A stretch of DNA of 64,000 nt from Rhodopirellula bahusiensis (lineage in GTDB: Bacteria; Planctomycetota; Planctomycetia; Pirellulales; Pirellulaceae): contig NZ_NIZW01000003.1 of the NCBI RefSeq assembly GCF_002727185.1, forward strand, positions 124,001 through 188,000, written 5' to 3'. The position numbers and the translations under genes were made by a program. The first letter of the stretch is position 1, and the number at the start of each line of letters is the position of its first letter. Of this stretch, positions 53,863 through 62,727 are shown piece by piece. Under the pieces are notes generated by a model. That model saw only the letters and a list, made by a program, of their open reading frames with translations. It was not told where the DNA came from and did no database searches.

Positions 53863-55272
53863 ATGAGCTCCAAAATCATCGCACGAACGATCAGTGAGCT
53901 TGCCGATCTGCGATGGATGCTGCCGATGGTCGGACTGTGTCTCTTTGCCGTCCCGGTTCACTCGGAAGATAGCCTTGCGTCACTGTTGAGGATGGCTGAG
54001 GAGGATACGCTCGAAGATCCGTTGCTGCTAACGCAGTTCACGGAGTTTGGTGAGAGCCTGGACGCGATTGAATCTCCCGTGACTGAAGTGCTGCAGCAAC
54101 TGGATTTGGATTCGTCGGAACGTTTGAATCGGCGGTCATTCACGTCGGAGGCGTTTGATCGTTCGCTCGGCGAACAGCAGCAAAACAACTTCACCGCGTT
54201 TCCCGATTTCGATCGTGGAATTGTTGTCTTTGGCGAAGAGGCGGCACTGAAGATTGGTGGGTTCGTCAAAGCGGATTTTATATCCGACTTCGATCCCATC
54301 GACTCGGTGGATTCATTCGACACCAGTGAGATTCCCGTTGGAGCCGCCGACCGGAAGAATTCTCGGTTCCATGCTCGGTCGTCACGCTTGAGTTTCGACA
54401 CCCGTTGGAAAGTTCAACGAGAGGTGGTTCGGGCGTTTGTGGAAGCCGATTTCTTTGGTGGTGATGACGGCGGCAATGGATCGTTTCGGTTGCGTCATGC
54501 TTACGGGACGATGGGGTACTTCACGGCGGGCCAAACCTGGACCACGTTCACGCATCCGTCGGCCGTTCCTCAGACATTGGATTTCGAAGGAGCCGTTTCA
54601 AACGTGAACCGTCGCCAAGGTTTGGTGCGATTGGATTTGCCGCTGGGAGATTCAGGGTGGTCGTGGGCAGTGTCATTGGAAGACCCGCGAATTCAGATTG
54701 AGATTCCAAACGGCGTGACGGGAGAAGGACGGACGGAGACGCCCGATGTGATCACTCACTTGAAGTTGGAGCGAGACCGCGGCGATTTTCAGGCCGCGTT
54801 TGTCGTTCGCGAATTGGGCTTTCAACCGGTCGGAGATCCCGTTCTCACCGATACCGCCTGGGGTTTCAACTTCACCGGATCAGCCAAACCGTTGAACGAC
54901 ACGCGGGTCTATTCCCAGATCACATTCGGGGAAGGGATCGGTAGCTATCGCGGTTCACCCGATGTTGTGTCCACCGGTCCGAACAGTGCTTCCATCTTAC
55001 CGATGTTTGGATGGATGATCGGGTGCAAGCATGTTTGGAACGATCGGCTGACGTCCAATTTGACTTACAGCGAGCTGATCCTCGATCCGATTGCTGGCCA
55101 GGCTGGCACCAACCTACGGCAGACCAACTACCTCGCAGTGAACTTGATCCACAATCCAGTCGACCGCGTGTTCATCGGGATCGAGTACTTGTGCGGAACA
55201 CGCGAGAACCAAGACGGCGACCAAGCCGACGCGACTCGGTTGCAAATGTCGTTTGGTTTCTATCTGCCCTGA
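53863..55272 (+). CDS. DcaP-like outer-membrane porin
   Basis: 469-aa outer-membrane beta-barrel. A signal region (MLPMVGLCLFAVPVHSED near residues 20-38) follows a slightly long N-terminus; an alternative start at an internal Met near 53914 would shorten it. The DcaP family pattern is visible: GGFVKADFISDFDPID, NSRFHARSSRLSFDTRW, VRAFVEADFFGGDDGGNGSF, RLRHAYGTMGYFTAGQTWTT, and a C-terminal TRLQMSFGFYLP with a final aromatic-hydrophobic end typical of porins. An acidic helical region (about 40-105) precedes the barrel, also typical of DcaP trimerisation. Uptake of anionic small molecules such as dicarboxylates is the family role; the substrate here is not known. Confidence 0.85.
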   Translation: MSSKIIARTISELADLRWMLPMVGLCLFAVPVHSEDSLASLLRMAEEDTLEDPLLLTQFTEFGESLDAIESPVTEVLQQLDLDSSERLNRRSFTSEAFDRSLGEQQQNNFTAFPDFDRGIVVFGEEAALKIGGFVKADFISDFDPIDSVDSFDTSEIPVGAADRKNSRFHARSSRLSFDTRWKVQREVVRAFVEADFFGGDDGGNGSFRLRHAYGTMGYFTAGQTWTTFTHPSAVPQTLDFEGAVSNVNRRQGLVRLDLPLGDSGWSWAVSLEDPRIQIEIPNGVTGEGRTETPDVITHLKLERDRGDFQAAFVVRELGFQPVGDPVLTDTAWGFNFTGSAKPLNDTRVYSQITFGEGIGSYRGSPDVVSTGPNSASILPMFGWMIGCKHVWNDRLTSNLTYSELILDPIAGQAGTNLRQTNYLAVNLIHNPVDRVFIGIEYLCGTRENQDGDQADATRLQMSFGFYLP

Positions 55273-55338
55273 GGTCTCGTGTCGAAACCGCGAGCCATTG
55301 CGAAAGCTGATATGCCAGAAGACTGCTGCTTGCCTGAA

Positions 55339-56277
55339 TCAGTAGCTGACTTTGCGGACGCCGATCATGGAATAACCTGGGTAGTTTGGAAGCACCATTT
55401 GCGTCGCGGTCAAACTGTCCCGAGCGGTCACCATGATGCTGGTGGGGCGGCCATAGACGCCACGGTTGGGAGCGATTTGGACTTCCCAGATCGATGTCAG
55501 TCCGGTGCGAACGGCGGCCATGTTGAACTTGAGAACTTCCAGCTGTTGCCGCTGTTGTTCTTGAGCCATGCTTTGTTGGTAGTGAGATGCTTCGGAACGC
55601 ATCATCAAATCTTCGCGAGCCCGAGCATCCTCGTCGGTGTGGTATTTCTGCCAGTTTTCCCAGCCAGCTTGCAGGACCTCAAGATCCTTTTCACTGAACA
55701 TGAAGAAAGGGACCGCGATTTGATCGCCCGATGGGAGTTCCATCAGCACACCTTCGAGCGGGTAGGACTTGGGTTGTCCTGCGAAGAGCGAAACAAATTT
55801 ATTGAGGTCGGATTGCTTTTCCAGCGGCGTTTTTTCGAGGACCGAAAGAACGCGAAGGATGAGTTTTTGGTGCAGCGGATCGAAGGTTGAAAAGGCTTTG
55901 CCGTTGATGGTCACGGCGCCTAGTTTTCGATCCAGCGTGTATTCCTTCTTGCCATAGGCGAGGATTTTTGCACGGATCTTCAGCCCTTCGCGAGAGGTCC
56001 AGGTGTGCATCTCCAGGTCATCGCCGGCTTCCTGCTTGGATCCGCTCTTGCCTTGTTTCTTGACGAAGTTGCGGTCTTCCTCGGATAGGTCCGCGAGTTC
56101 GATGGCAGCCAAGCGACCTGAACCACGTCGCTTCAAAATCGCGGTGGTTTCGTTGGATCCAATCAGCTCACCATCCAGCTTGTACGCACCGTCGGCGCTG
56201 GTCCAAGTACGAGGTTTGGCGTCTGCGATCGATGCGGTCACGAGGACCGCGGCGAGGAGTAAGAAGTGACGAAGCAT
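55339..56277 (-). CDS. Secreted protein with two SHD1-like domains
   Basis: 312 aa with signal peptide MLRHFLLLAAVLVTASIADA. The first SHD1 domain covers about residues 22-75 (PRTWTSADGAYKLDGELIG ... IELADLSEEDRNFVKK); a second, more divergent one follows at about 90-145 (HTWTSREGLKIRAKILAYGK). The C-terminal half (about 165-312) is helical and includes ESYPLEGVLMELPSGDQ-like and QQRQQLEVLKFNMAAVRTGL regions. Function unknown; SHD1 proteins are a large planctomycete family of exported proteins. It is 34 bases from the RPG-repeat gene on the same strand and may form a unit with it. Confidence 0.78.
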   Translation of the reverse strand: MLRHFLLLAAVLVTASIADAKPRTWTSADGAYKLDGELIGSNETTAILKRRGSGRLAAIELADLSEEDRNFVKKQGKSGSKQEAGDDLEMHTWTSREGLKIRAKILAYGKKEYTLDRKLGAVTINGKAFSTFDPLHQKLILRVLSVLEKTPLEKQSDLNKFVSLFAGQPKSYPLEGVLMELPSGDQIAVPFFMFSEKDLEVLQAGWENWQKYHTDEDARAREDLMMRSEASHYQQSMAQEQQRQQLEVLKFNMAAVRTGLTSIWEVQIAPNRGVYGRPTSIMVTARDSLTATQMVLPNYPGYSMIGVRKVSY

Positions 56278-56310
56278 GGTGCTATCTCATCGGCGTGGTT
56301 GGAAATGATT

Positions 56311-58260
56311 TCAGTTGTTTTCGTTCGATGCGTCGCCTGGTTGATCCGTCGACGAATCGGCGGAAGCCGCTGTCTGGTCGGAGTCTTCCGGGCTGGGCAA
56401 TCGAACCAGCAAGTAAGTGTCTTGCGTTTTCGTTCCGAAGTGAACCAAAACGGAAGCTTCATCTTGCGTCAGATTATAAAGACCTGTTTCGGCGACGACG
56501 TCTTCGCTCTCACCGATTCGCATAGCGACTCGCTGGGTCTCTTTGTCGACTTGACCTTGGATCGCTTGGGTTTCGTCGGTCTTCTGATTGTAAAGCGTTC
56601 CCGAGATGATTCCTTCTTTGTTGACCGCCAATTGAATGACACGGTCGGGGTCGACGTCATCGGCGTCGGTTGTCAAGGCGAATGTTCCCAGGGGCAACCA
56701 TTCGGATTGCTCAGCACTCTCTTCGTTTTCAGGTGCTTCGACGGTCGCTAGGTCAGCAGCCGATTGCGCGAACTCTTCGGTTGTCGCCACTTCCTCGCCG
56801 CCGATGTAAACGCGGTTGTCTTGGTAGGTCACGTTGCCTTCACTGCCGTAGTCGTAATAGACCGGTTGTTCCACGGTCGCAGCAGGGGCACTCGTCGTGA
56901 ACCAATTGGTGACCATGGGATACGTCGGTGTGCTCCACCAATACGTGTATGGGTAGTACCTGTACGAATAGAAGTAGTGCCAGCCGCAGAATCGGAATGG
57001 ATGACGTCCCCACCAATTGGGTCCAAAGCCGTGGTAGTGCCAGCCGCGGCGAACTTGATTCCCCCAGCGATGAAAGTGGTCAAAGCGATGCGGCGGGATG
57101 GTTGGCCAATTGCTGACATGATTCAATTGGTTTCGCCAGCGGTTGTTGATTTGGTTGACTCGATTGTTGTCGATGTTTGCCCAACCAACTTTGTTGTTGA
57201 TGATGTTGTTGTTACCGATGTTCACGTCGCCAACGTTGATGTTGGGACGACGGCCCGGTGGTAGTCGATCGTTGGGATTGGGGCGGTGATCCAAGCCGGG
57301 ACGGTTGCCAGGGCCTGGACCATTTCCAGGTCGATCGGCGAGCGAGGGACGGTCGCCGGGTCGGTTGCCATCGCCTGGTCGGTCGCCGCTGCCAGGACGA
57401 TCGCCATTGCCCGGTCGGTTTCCTGATCCAGGTCGATCAGAAGTTCCAGGGCGGTTGGGACGCTCCGGACGATCGGACAAGTTTGGGCGGCCACTTTCGC
57501 CAGGACGCAGAGGACCATCCAAACCCAAGAAGTTTCCGACGTCGCCAGCCGAAGGGCGTCCACCAGGGAGCTTTCCGAAGTCAGGCATGTCGGGACGGTT
57601 TGATCCGCCGGGGCGGTTGGGACGTTCGCCGCCAGGTCGACTGGCACCAGGCCGATCGCCGCCGGGAAGATTGGGGCGACCGTTGTTGGGTCGATCGATT
57701 CCAGGTCGATCTGATCCGGGCCTGTTGCCGGGGAGAGTGCTCGGTCGGTCCGGACGATTGGACAGGTTGCCACCGGGACGAGTGTTCCCAGGCTGGTTTG
57801 ATCCGGGGCGAGAGATATCGGGCCGTGAGGGGCGTGTTCCGGTGCTGGGGATGCTAGGGCGACTGGTGTTCGGCAAACCCATGTTGGGACGACTCGGGCT
57901 GGGGCGACTATTGAAGTTGGGTGAGCCGGCGTTTGGACGACTGAAGTTGTTGCCGCCGACGTGTGGCATGCTGGTTTGAGGTCGACTGGTTGGCATACGG
58001 TTGCCGCCACCAAAGTTGCCGCTCATGTTTCCGCGATTGAAGCTCGCGCCTCCGCCGCCCATGCTCGGACGAGCGCCGCCCATGCTGGGTCGTGCGCCAC
58101 CGCCTCCCATCGAACGGCCGCCTCCTCCGCCACCGCGTCCTCCACCTCGTCCGCCGAATCCGCCCGCTTCCAGCGACGGCATCAACATCATGCTGATGGA
58201 CAAGGCGACAAATGCCGCAAGCCAGTTCGAACGCTGCATTGAATTGATCGAAAGATTCAT
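56311..58260 (-). CDS. RPG-repeat, glycine-rich secreted protein
   Basis: 649-aa exported low-complexity protein of unknown function. After a signal peptide (about 1-32) comes a Gly/Arg-rich region (33-105), then a long run of Arg-Pro-Gly-containing short repeats (about 110-340: RPGxx, NRPGSDRPGIDRPNNGRPN-like), an Asn-rich patch (about 340-376), a His/Trp/Tyr-rich segment (about 383-450), and a more globular C-terminal domain (about 460-649) with YIGGEEVATTEEFAQSAAD. Its ATG overlaps the DUF4440-like gene stop by 4 bases. The composition suggests an extracellular matrix or metal/polyanion-binding protein (inference). The antisense strand also reads as proline/glycine-rich, which is a shadow. 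Confidence 0.75.
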   Translation of the reverse strand: MNLSINSMQRSNWLAAFVALSISMMLMPSLEAGGFGGRGGGRGGGGGGRSMGGGGARPSMGGARPSMGGGGASFNRGNMSGNFGGGNRMPTSRPQTSMPHVGGNNFSRPNAGSPNFNSRPSPSRPNMGLPNTSRPSIPSTGTRPSRPDISRPGSNQPGNTRPGGNLSNRPDRPSTLPGNRPGSDRPGIDRPNNGRPNLPGGDRPGASRPGGERPNRPGGSNRPDMPDFGKLPGGRPSAGDVGNFLGLDGPLRPGESGRPNLSDRPERPNRPGTSDRPGSGNRPGNGDRPGSGDRPGDGNRPGDRPSLADRPGNGPGPGNRPGLDHRPNPNDRLPPGRRPNINVGDVNIGNNNIINNKVGWANIDNNRVNQINNRWRNQLNHVSNWPTIPPHRFDHFHRWGNQVRRGWHYHGFGPNWWGRHPFRFCGWHYFYSYRYYPYTYWWSTPTYPMVTNWFTTSAPAATVEQPVYYDYGSEGNVTYQDNRVYIGGEEVATTEEFAQSAADLATVEAPENEESAEQSEWLPLGTFALTTDADDVDPDRVIQLAVNKEGIISGTLYNQKTDETQAIQGQVDKETQRVAMRIGESEDVVAETGLYNLTQDEASVLVHFGTKTQDTYLLVRLPSPEDSDQTAASADSSTDQPGDASNENN

Positions 58261-59234
58261 TGGTTGGCTCCCGGTGGGGTCGCGGTATCGGCCGAAGGTT
58301 CCATGCTGGTTGCGTTGTCGGTGTCCGTTTGACGCTTCAGCGTGACGGCTTTTCCGTTAGGAAGAGGTAGACCGTTGACGACTCGCGAAATGATGCGAAC
58401 CGTCATCGTGTCATGATCAATGGGGCGGACAATGCACGTCGCGGTGGCTTGTCCGCCATCGGCCAGTGTCTGAGTCATCTCCATTCGCCAATGATCTTCT
58501 TCGCCGGCCCAATGGCCGCTGCCAAAGCTGCCGTCGACAAAGTAGGTCCACGACTTCACACGGTTCGATCGCGGGTCATAGCCGATCATTTCGTAGCCGA
58601 CGGGTTCGAGATCGGATCCCATCTGAAACGTGCGTCGCAAGAAACGCTTGCCAGGCATGAATTGGATGTTGCTTCGCAGGCCATCCTCCGAGTCTTCTTT
58701 CCATGTTCCGACCAACCATCCAAGCGATTCAACAGGGTTGGCAGGTTCACCCGACTCGATCGAACTCTCGATGAGCGAAGTGATGACCCAATCCGCCGAA
58801 GGCTTCGAGAGAGTGATTTCAAACGAGGAGACTTCGTCAGGAGCTTGATCCGATGAAAGAGTGGTCGTTCCACGCACGATCGCATGTTCGGAATCTTCCT
58901 GCTCAACGGAGTCGACGTTCGCACTCAGTTTCAACGTGGGTTCGGCTTCGACGGCGGTTCGGATCAATCCAATCAATTCCGAAGCGGAGTTGGCCTCTCG
59001 TCCGGATGATTTGTCTTGGTAGCGAACGTCAGACGCAAGGAACTGAACCAGCGAATCGAGTTTCCGATCATTGAACGCATTGGCATACTGTTTCAGGCGG
59101 TCACGGACTGGAGACGCCGACGTGGTTTCAGCAACGGTGGGCTGACCGTCTTGAGCAACGAGGCTGGGAGCATCGGATCCATAGATCGCGGCGGCGAGGC
59201 ATGCACCGAGCAGCAGTGTTGGGCCTTTGTTCAT
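58257..59234 (-). CDS. DUF4440/SnoaL-like (NTF2-fold) secreted protein
   Basis: 325 aa from the ATG at 59234 (MNKGPTLLLGACLAAAIYGS, signal peptide). Residues about 50-165 resemble DUF4440/SnoaL: RLKQYANAFNDRKLDSLVQF, then DVRYQDKSSGREANSASELI and ITLSKPSADWVITSLIES. The C-terminal part (about 175-300) looks like a second, lipocalin- or DUF1579-like beta domain (VESLGWLVGTWKEDSEDGLR, GYEMIGYDPRSNRVKSWTYF). Its last four bases overlap the RPG-repeat gene start, so the two are translated together. Function unknown. Confidence 0.75.
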   Translation of the reverse strand: MNKGPTLLLGACLAAAIYGSDAPSLVAQDGQPTVAETTSASPVRDRLKQYANAFNDRKLDSLVQFLASDVRYQDKSSGREANSASELIGLIRTAVEAEPTLKLSANVDSVEQEDSEHAIVRGTTTLSSDQAPDEVSSFEITLSKPSADWVITSLIESSIESGEPANPVESLGWLVGTWKEDSEDGLRSNIQFMPGKRFLRRTFQMGSDLEPVGYEMIGYDPRSNRVKSWTYFVDGSFGSGHWAGEEDHWRMEMTQTLADGGQATATCIVRPIDHDTMTVRIISRVVNGLPLPNGKAVTLKRQTDTDNATSMEPSADTATPPGANQ

Positions 59235-59501
59235 TTTTGAGTGTTCCAGCCGGCAGATGAGAGGGAGATGAGACCGGGCCAAACGCGGTTGGCGATCATC
59301 CCTCTTATCTTAAAGACTCGAGCCCCGAATTGCTTCCGTCGAAAACCAGATAATCCGCAGAACTTGAACTTCTGCTGGGGATTTCAAACCATTCGTTTTT
59401 AGCATGTGGGAAAGACAAGGTTCGGGACGGAGATGACCGAAAAGGAGGGTGTGAATTGTTTGGATAGACAAGCCTTTTTCGATCGATTTCGAGGCACCTC
59501 G

Positions 59502-60848
59502 ATGGACCAACGCCAATCTGCACAGAATCTTCACGTTAGAAAGATTGCTCTTTGCGTCGTTTTCGTTTTCGCCGGTTTTGCGACCCAAGTCTCGCACGCT
59601 CAGGTGGACGATTGTTCTGCATTGTTCGCGTGCGATTCGCTCGGCTGTGATTCTTTGTCGTGCGACTCCGCATCGTGTTGCGGAGACGACTGTGGTGGTG
59701 AGGGTTGCATTTGCAAGAAGATCCGGCAGTGTTTTGCCGAGAGCGGAATCACGTTTTCTAACAACCTGACGCAGTACTACTTTGGAACCGTCAGCGGTGG
59801 CCTCGAAGAGACCAGCCGCTATGGAGGCCACGGTGACTATGTGGCCAACATGGACCTTGGAAAGCTCGGTGTTCACGAAGGTTTGTTTTTGAAACTGCGA
59901 GCTGAGCATCGATTTGGCCAAAGCATCGGCGAATCTGCTGGCGTGATCTTGCCACCAACTTTGACCGCTGACTTGCCGGTCGCGGACAGCGAGAGTTTGT
60001 ACCTGACCAATGTGCTGTTCACGCAATTCCTTTCGGAACGTTTCGCGGTCTACGCCGGGAAGTTGGACACGCTCGACGGCGACACGAATGCTTATGCCGG
60101 TGGCCGTGGCGTCACGCAGTTTTCGAATGTCGCGTTTGTCGCCAACCCAATTGTGTTGCGATCAGTTCCTTACGCATCGCTTGGGTGTGGTTTCATTGTG
60201 CTGGGTGACGAAGGTGAACCTGCCTTCAACTTCTTGGTGATAAACCCCACGGACACCGCCGACTCAGATGGCTTTGACGAACTGTTCGCGGAAGGCGTGA
60301 CCGTGTCCGCCGAAATGCGAGTGGCGACGGATTGGTTGGGGACGCCTGGGCACCAATTGGTCGGTGCCTCTTGGAGCAGCCGCGATTATGTCTCGTTGGG
60401 ACAAGACCCTCGAATCATCCTTCCGAACGTGCCGATCAATCGTGCGTCCGATTCATGGTCGGTGTACTGGAACACGGACCAAGCGTTGTGGGTTGATCCG
60501 TGTGATTCGACGCGGCACTGGGGATACTTTGCCCGAGCCGGGATCGCCGACAGCGACACAAACCCGATCAGCTACTTGCTGAGTGCTGGTCTGGGCGGTG
60601 CGAGCCCCATTCGCGATGGAGACACGTTTGGTGTGGGGTATTACTACAGCGGGACAAGCGACGAGATCGGTCCGTTGTTGACCGGCACCTTGGGACCGAT
60701 TGGCGACTCGCAAGGTGTGGAGGTTTTTTATCGAACTCAGTTGACCGAATCGATTTCGATGACACCTGACTTTCAGTGGATCGATCAAGCCCGTGAACAA
60801 GTCGCGGATGCTTACTTGTTGGGTCTGCGGATGAACGTTGCGTTCTGA
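59502..60848 (+). CDS. OprB-like carbohydrate porin with cysteine-rich N-terminus
   Basis: 448 aa from the ATG at 59502 (alternative at 59406). A signal peptide ends near SHAQVDD. Residues about 38-77 are unusually cysteine-rich (Cys38, 44, 49, 54, 59, 60, 64, 69, 71, 77), built on CDSLGCDSLSC-like units. The rest matches the carbohydrate-selective porin (OprB) family: NLTQYYFGTVSGGLEET, GDYVANMDLGKLGVHEGLF, KLDTLDGDTNAYAGGRGVTQ, HWGYFARAGIADSDTNPISY, FGVGYYYSGTSDEIGP and a C-terminus ending in LLGLRMNVAF with a final Phe. Outer-membrane sugar uptake is the expected role. The cysteine-rich insert may anchor or cross-link the protein (inference). Confidence 0.85.
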   Translation: MDQRQSAQNLHVRKIALCVVFVFAGFATQVSHAQVDDCSALFACDSLGCDSLSCDSASCCGDDCGGEGCICKKIRQCFAESGITFSNNLTQYYFGTVSGGLEETSRYGGHGDYVANMDLGKLGVHEGLFLKLRAEHRFGQSIGESAGVILPPTLTADLPVADSESLYLTNVLFTQFLSERFAVYAGKLDTLDGDTNAYAGGRGVTQFSNVAFVANPIVLRSVPYASLGCGFIVLGDEGEPAFNFLVINPTDTADSDGFDELFAEGVTVSAEMRVATDWLGTPGHQLVGASWSSRDYVSLGQDPRIILPNVPINRASDSWSVYWNTDQALWVDPCDSTRHWGYFARAGIADSDTNPISYLLSAGLGGASPIRDGDTFGVGYYYSGTSDEIGPLLTGTLGPIGDSQGVEVFYRTQLTESISMTPDFQWIDQAREQVADAYLLGLRMNVAF

Positions 60849-61195
60849 GAAGGCAGGATGTCAAACGCATCCGGCATGAAGCGGTGCAGTTTCTGGTGAC
60901 GCGGAGTGCCCTCCTCCGGAAATCTCGCTCAACGCTCGCTTTCCGACCCCTCCCGCTGCGGAGGTCGTGCAGTTTCATTTCACCCTCCCTTTGGGAGGGT
61001 CGGCCCGCTTCGGGCCGGGGAGGGTTACGCGCTGGTTCCGATGCTCGACCCTCCCCTCGCTTCGCTCGACCCTCCCAAGGGGAGGGTGATGATAAACGCG
61101 TGGCAATACAACAATTTAAAAACTGCACGACCTCTGCGTTTGGGAGGGTGAATTGATGTTTGCGACCGTAGTGCTTCGAAACTGCACAACTACTC
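60849..61195. other. Intergenic region between porin and batD
   Basis: 347 bases between convergent genes, mainly occupied by copy B of the MITE-like repeat and partial end sequences (GGTGCAGTTTC near 60884 and GAAACTGCAC near 61179). Frames crossing it are shadows. Confidence 0.5.
60961..61134 (+). repeat. MITE-like 174-bp repeat, copy B
   Basis: 174 bases, nearly identical in reverse complement to 41291-41464. The ends are a perfect 15-base inverted repeat, GAGGTCGTGCAGTTT and AAACTGCACGACCTC. A 4-base direct repeat TGCG flanks it on both sides (60957-60960 and 61135-61138), a possible target-site duplication. Internal CCCTCCC/GGGAGGG and GGCCCG/CGGGCC palindromes predict a folded structure. 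No coding capacity. Confidence 0.75.
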
Positions 61196-62500
61196 TCAAG
61201 CGATGGGGTTGAGAGGCGGCAAGTGTTCCTCGGGTGTGTGGTGCTTGGAACGCCGCTGGTGCAGGTGTTGCTGAAACGCTTGGGCAAGCGACTCGCCTTT
61301 CCAGGCTGAATCGGTTTGCGTTTTGGCCGAGGGAGCGGAGTTTGTCGCGGCAGCGTGACTGTAGAGCAATCGATGCAGATCCAAGACCGCTGAACGCAGA
61401 CCGTCAGAGAGACGGACGTTTTCGGGTTGCGTGTTGAGCCACTGGTTCCATGCGGTTTCTGCTGCGTGAGCATCATTTGTGCGACACGCCCGGATGAGCT
61501 TGCGAGCCGCGACACGGTCGGGCGGGTTGATTCGATGTTGGATCGTTCGATATCCAACTGCGATCCGGTGGGACTGCGTTGCGATCAGAATGGCCAACGC
61601 GCCCAGGATTGAGAACATCCATGCCAACGGTTGCCAATTGGGCTCTTCCACCGTTGCGAGTTGAGGCTGAGGAGCGGCTGCCACATCGAACGTGGCTGCG
61701 GGCAAACTGTGCGATCCATAGGATTCGTTGTCGGGATTCCACCACACGTATCGAATTGCTGGCAGAGTGAGTGTTCCCGAACCTTTGAACTGATACGTCA
61801 CCGTGTCAATTCGTTCGCCCGTGAACTCACCTCGCTCGGTGTGGTCGTTCACTTGAGGTGACTTGACGTAGGCTTGGATGCCATCGGGAACGTTGGTTGG
61901 CGGTGGAGCGAGCACCATGCCCGAAATCTGATCGGCTGTTTGGGTGATGGTGCGGTGGACCACGTCGCCTTGCTTGGCTTTGCCCGGCGGTGGATCCCAT
62001 GTTTCTTGGATGTCGATTTTGTCAGCCGTGACCACGAAGACATCGGGATCGTAGTCCGGTGGTGCTTGGATCTCGACGGTCACTTCGGTGGTCTGCTGAG
62101 TGTGATCGGTCGCCGGTCCTGTGAAGCCGTCTCGGTTGGCGTAGCGGACTTCGAACGCGGGGATTTTGACGGTGCCGAAGGATTGCGAATACAACGCGAA
62201 TTCGTGGGTTTGCACAAACCAGGACTCGTCCCCAACTTCTTCGGAGGACACCACGGGCGATCCGACTTGCAGGATCACTGTGCGTGGAATTTGCGGCAGT
62301 GAGAACGATGTCGCACCCACAAACGATCCAGGGGCGCGGACTTGCACCGAGAATGGCAGTCGTTGTCCCACCCAAGCCTTCGGAGTGGGGACTTCGATCG
62401 TGACCGGTCGGGGTTCGTCCTCGGCGATGGCTGGGGAAACGGTCAGGCAGAGTGCCAACGCTAGGAAGGTAGCTGAGACGTGATGGAGCTGTTTGAACAT
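61196..62500 (-). CDS. batD: BatD-like protein (aerotolerance operon)
   Basis: 434 aa from the ATG at 62500 (MFKQLHHVSATFLALALCL, signal peptide; the longer upstream frame runs through an unrelated hairpin repeat). The exported beta-rich part contains VEVPTPKAWVGQRLPFSVQV-type and VVSSEEVGDESWFVQTHEFA; a membrane helix lies near the C-terminal third (PLAWMFSILGALAILIAT), followed by a cytoplasmic helical tail (VAARKLIRACRTNDAHAAET). This layout (periplasmic Ig-like domains, one helix, cytoplasmic end) is that of BatD. It follows batC and batB on the same strand but a 227-base gap with a hairpin separates it from batC. Confidence 0.8.
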   Translation of the reverse strand: MFKQLHHVSATFLALALCLTVSPAIAEDEPRPVTIEVPTPKAWVGQRLPFSVQVRAPGSFVGATSFSLPQIPRTVILQVGSPVVSSEEVGDESWFVQTHEFALYSQSFGTVKIPAFEVRYANRDGFTGPATDHTQQTTEVTVEIQAPPDYDPDVFVVTADKIDIQETWDPPPGKAKQGDVVHRTITQTADQISGMVLAPPPTNVPDGIQAYVKSPQVNDHTERGEFTGERIDTVTYQFKGSGTLTLPAIRYVWWNPDNESYGSHSLPAATFDVAAAPQPQLATVEEPNWQPLAWMFSILGALAILIATQSHRIAVGYRTIQHRINPPDRVAARKLIRACRTNDAHAAETAWNQWLNTQPENVRLSDGLRSAVLDLHRLLYSHAAATNSAPSAKTQTDSAWKGESLAQAFQQHLHQRRSKHHTPEEHLPPLNPIA

Positions 62501-62595
62501 GTTTTTAGCGGAGCGGCGCGAGCCGCCCGGTGTGTTACCGGGGGGCTTGGCCCCTGCCGCTACCATTCGAATTGCCGTAGCCAGTTGGCGAGTTT

Positions 62596-62661
62596 GTGAG
62601 CGGCAGGGCGCTAGCCGCCGGTACACCGTGGGAAGCCGGCGGCTAGCGCCTTGCCGCTCAC
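62596..62661. repeat. REP-like hairpin upstream of batD
   Basis: GTGAGCGGCAGGGCGCTAGCCGCCGG at 62596-62621 pairs with CCGGCGGCTAGCGCCTTGCCGCTCAC at 62636-62661 (one mismatch in 26). It lies between batC and batD on the same strand, within an otherwise co-linear operon. Confidence 0.6.
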
Positions 62662-62727
62662 GCAAGTGACGCCGCCCAGCAAGAACACGAAGTGGATTGG
62701 CACCAAAAGCATGTTGCGAAGGGGCGG

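Noticed and set aside
57222-58013. Short-period repeated sequence, considered as a CRISPR array or tandem-repeat locus
   Set aside because: The periodicity is in coding phase with Arg-Pro-Gly repeats of the secreted protein; there are no uniform repeats with unique spacers.
60568-61557. 329-codon minus-strand frame across the porin end, repeat and batD end
   Set aside because: It overlaps two real genes and the MITE-like repeat; the similar translation seen at 41034-41495 comes from the shared repeat, not from a shared protein.
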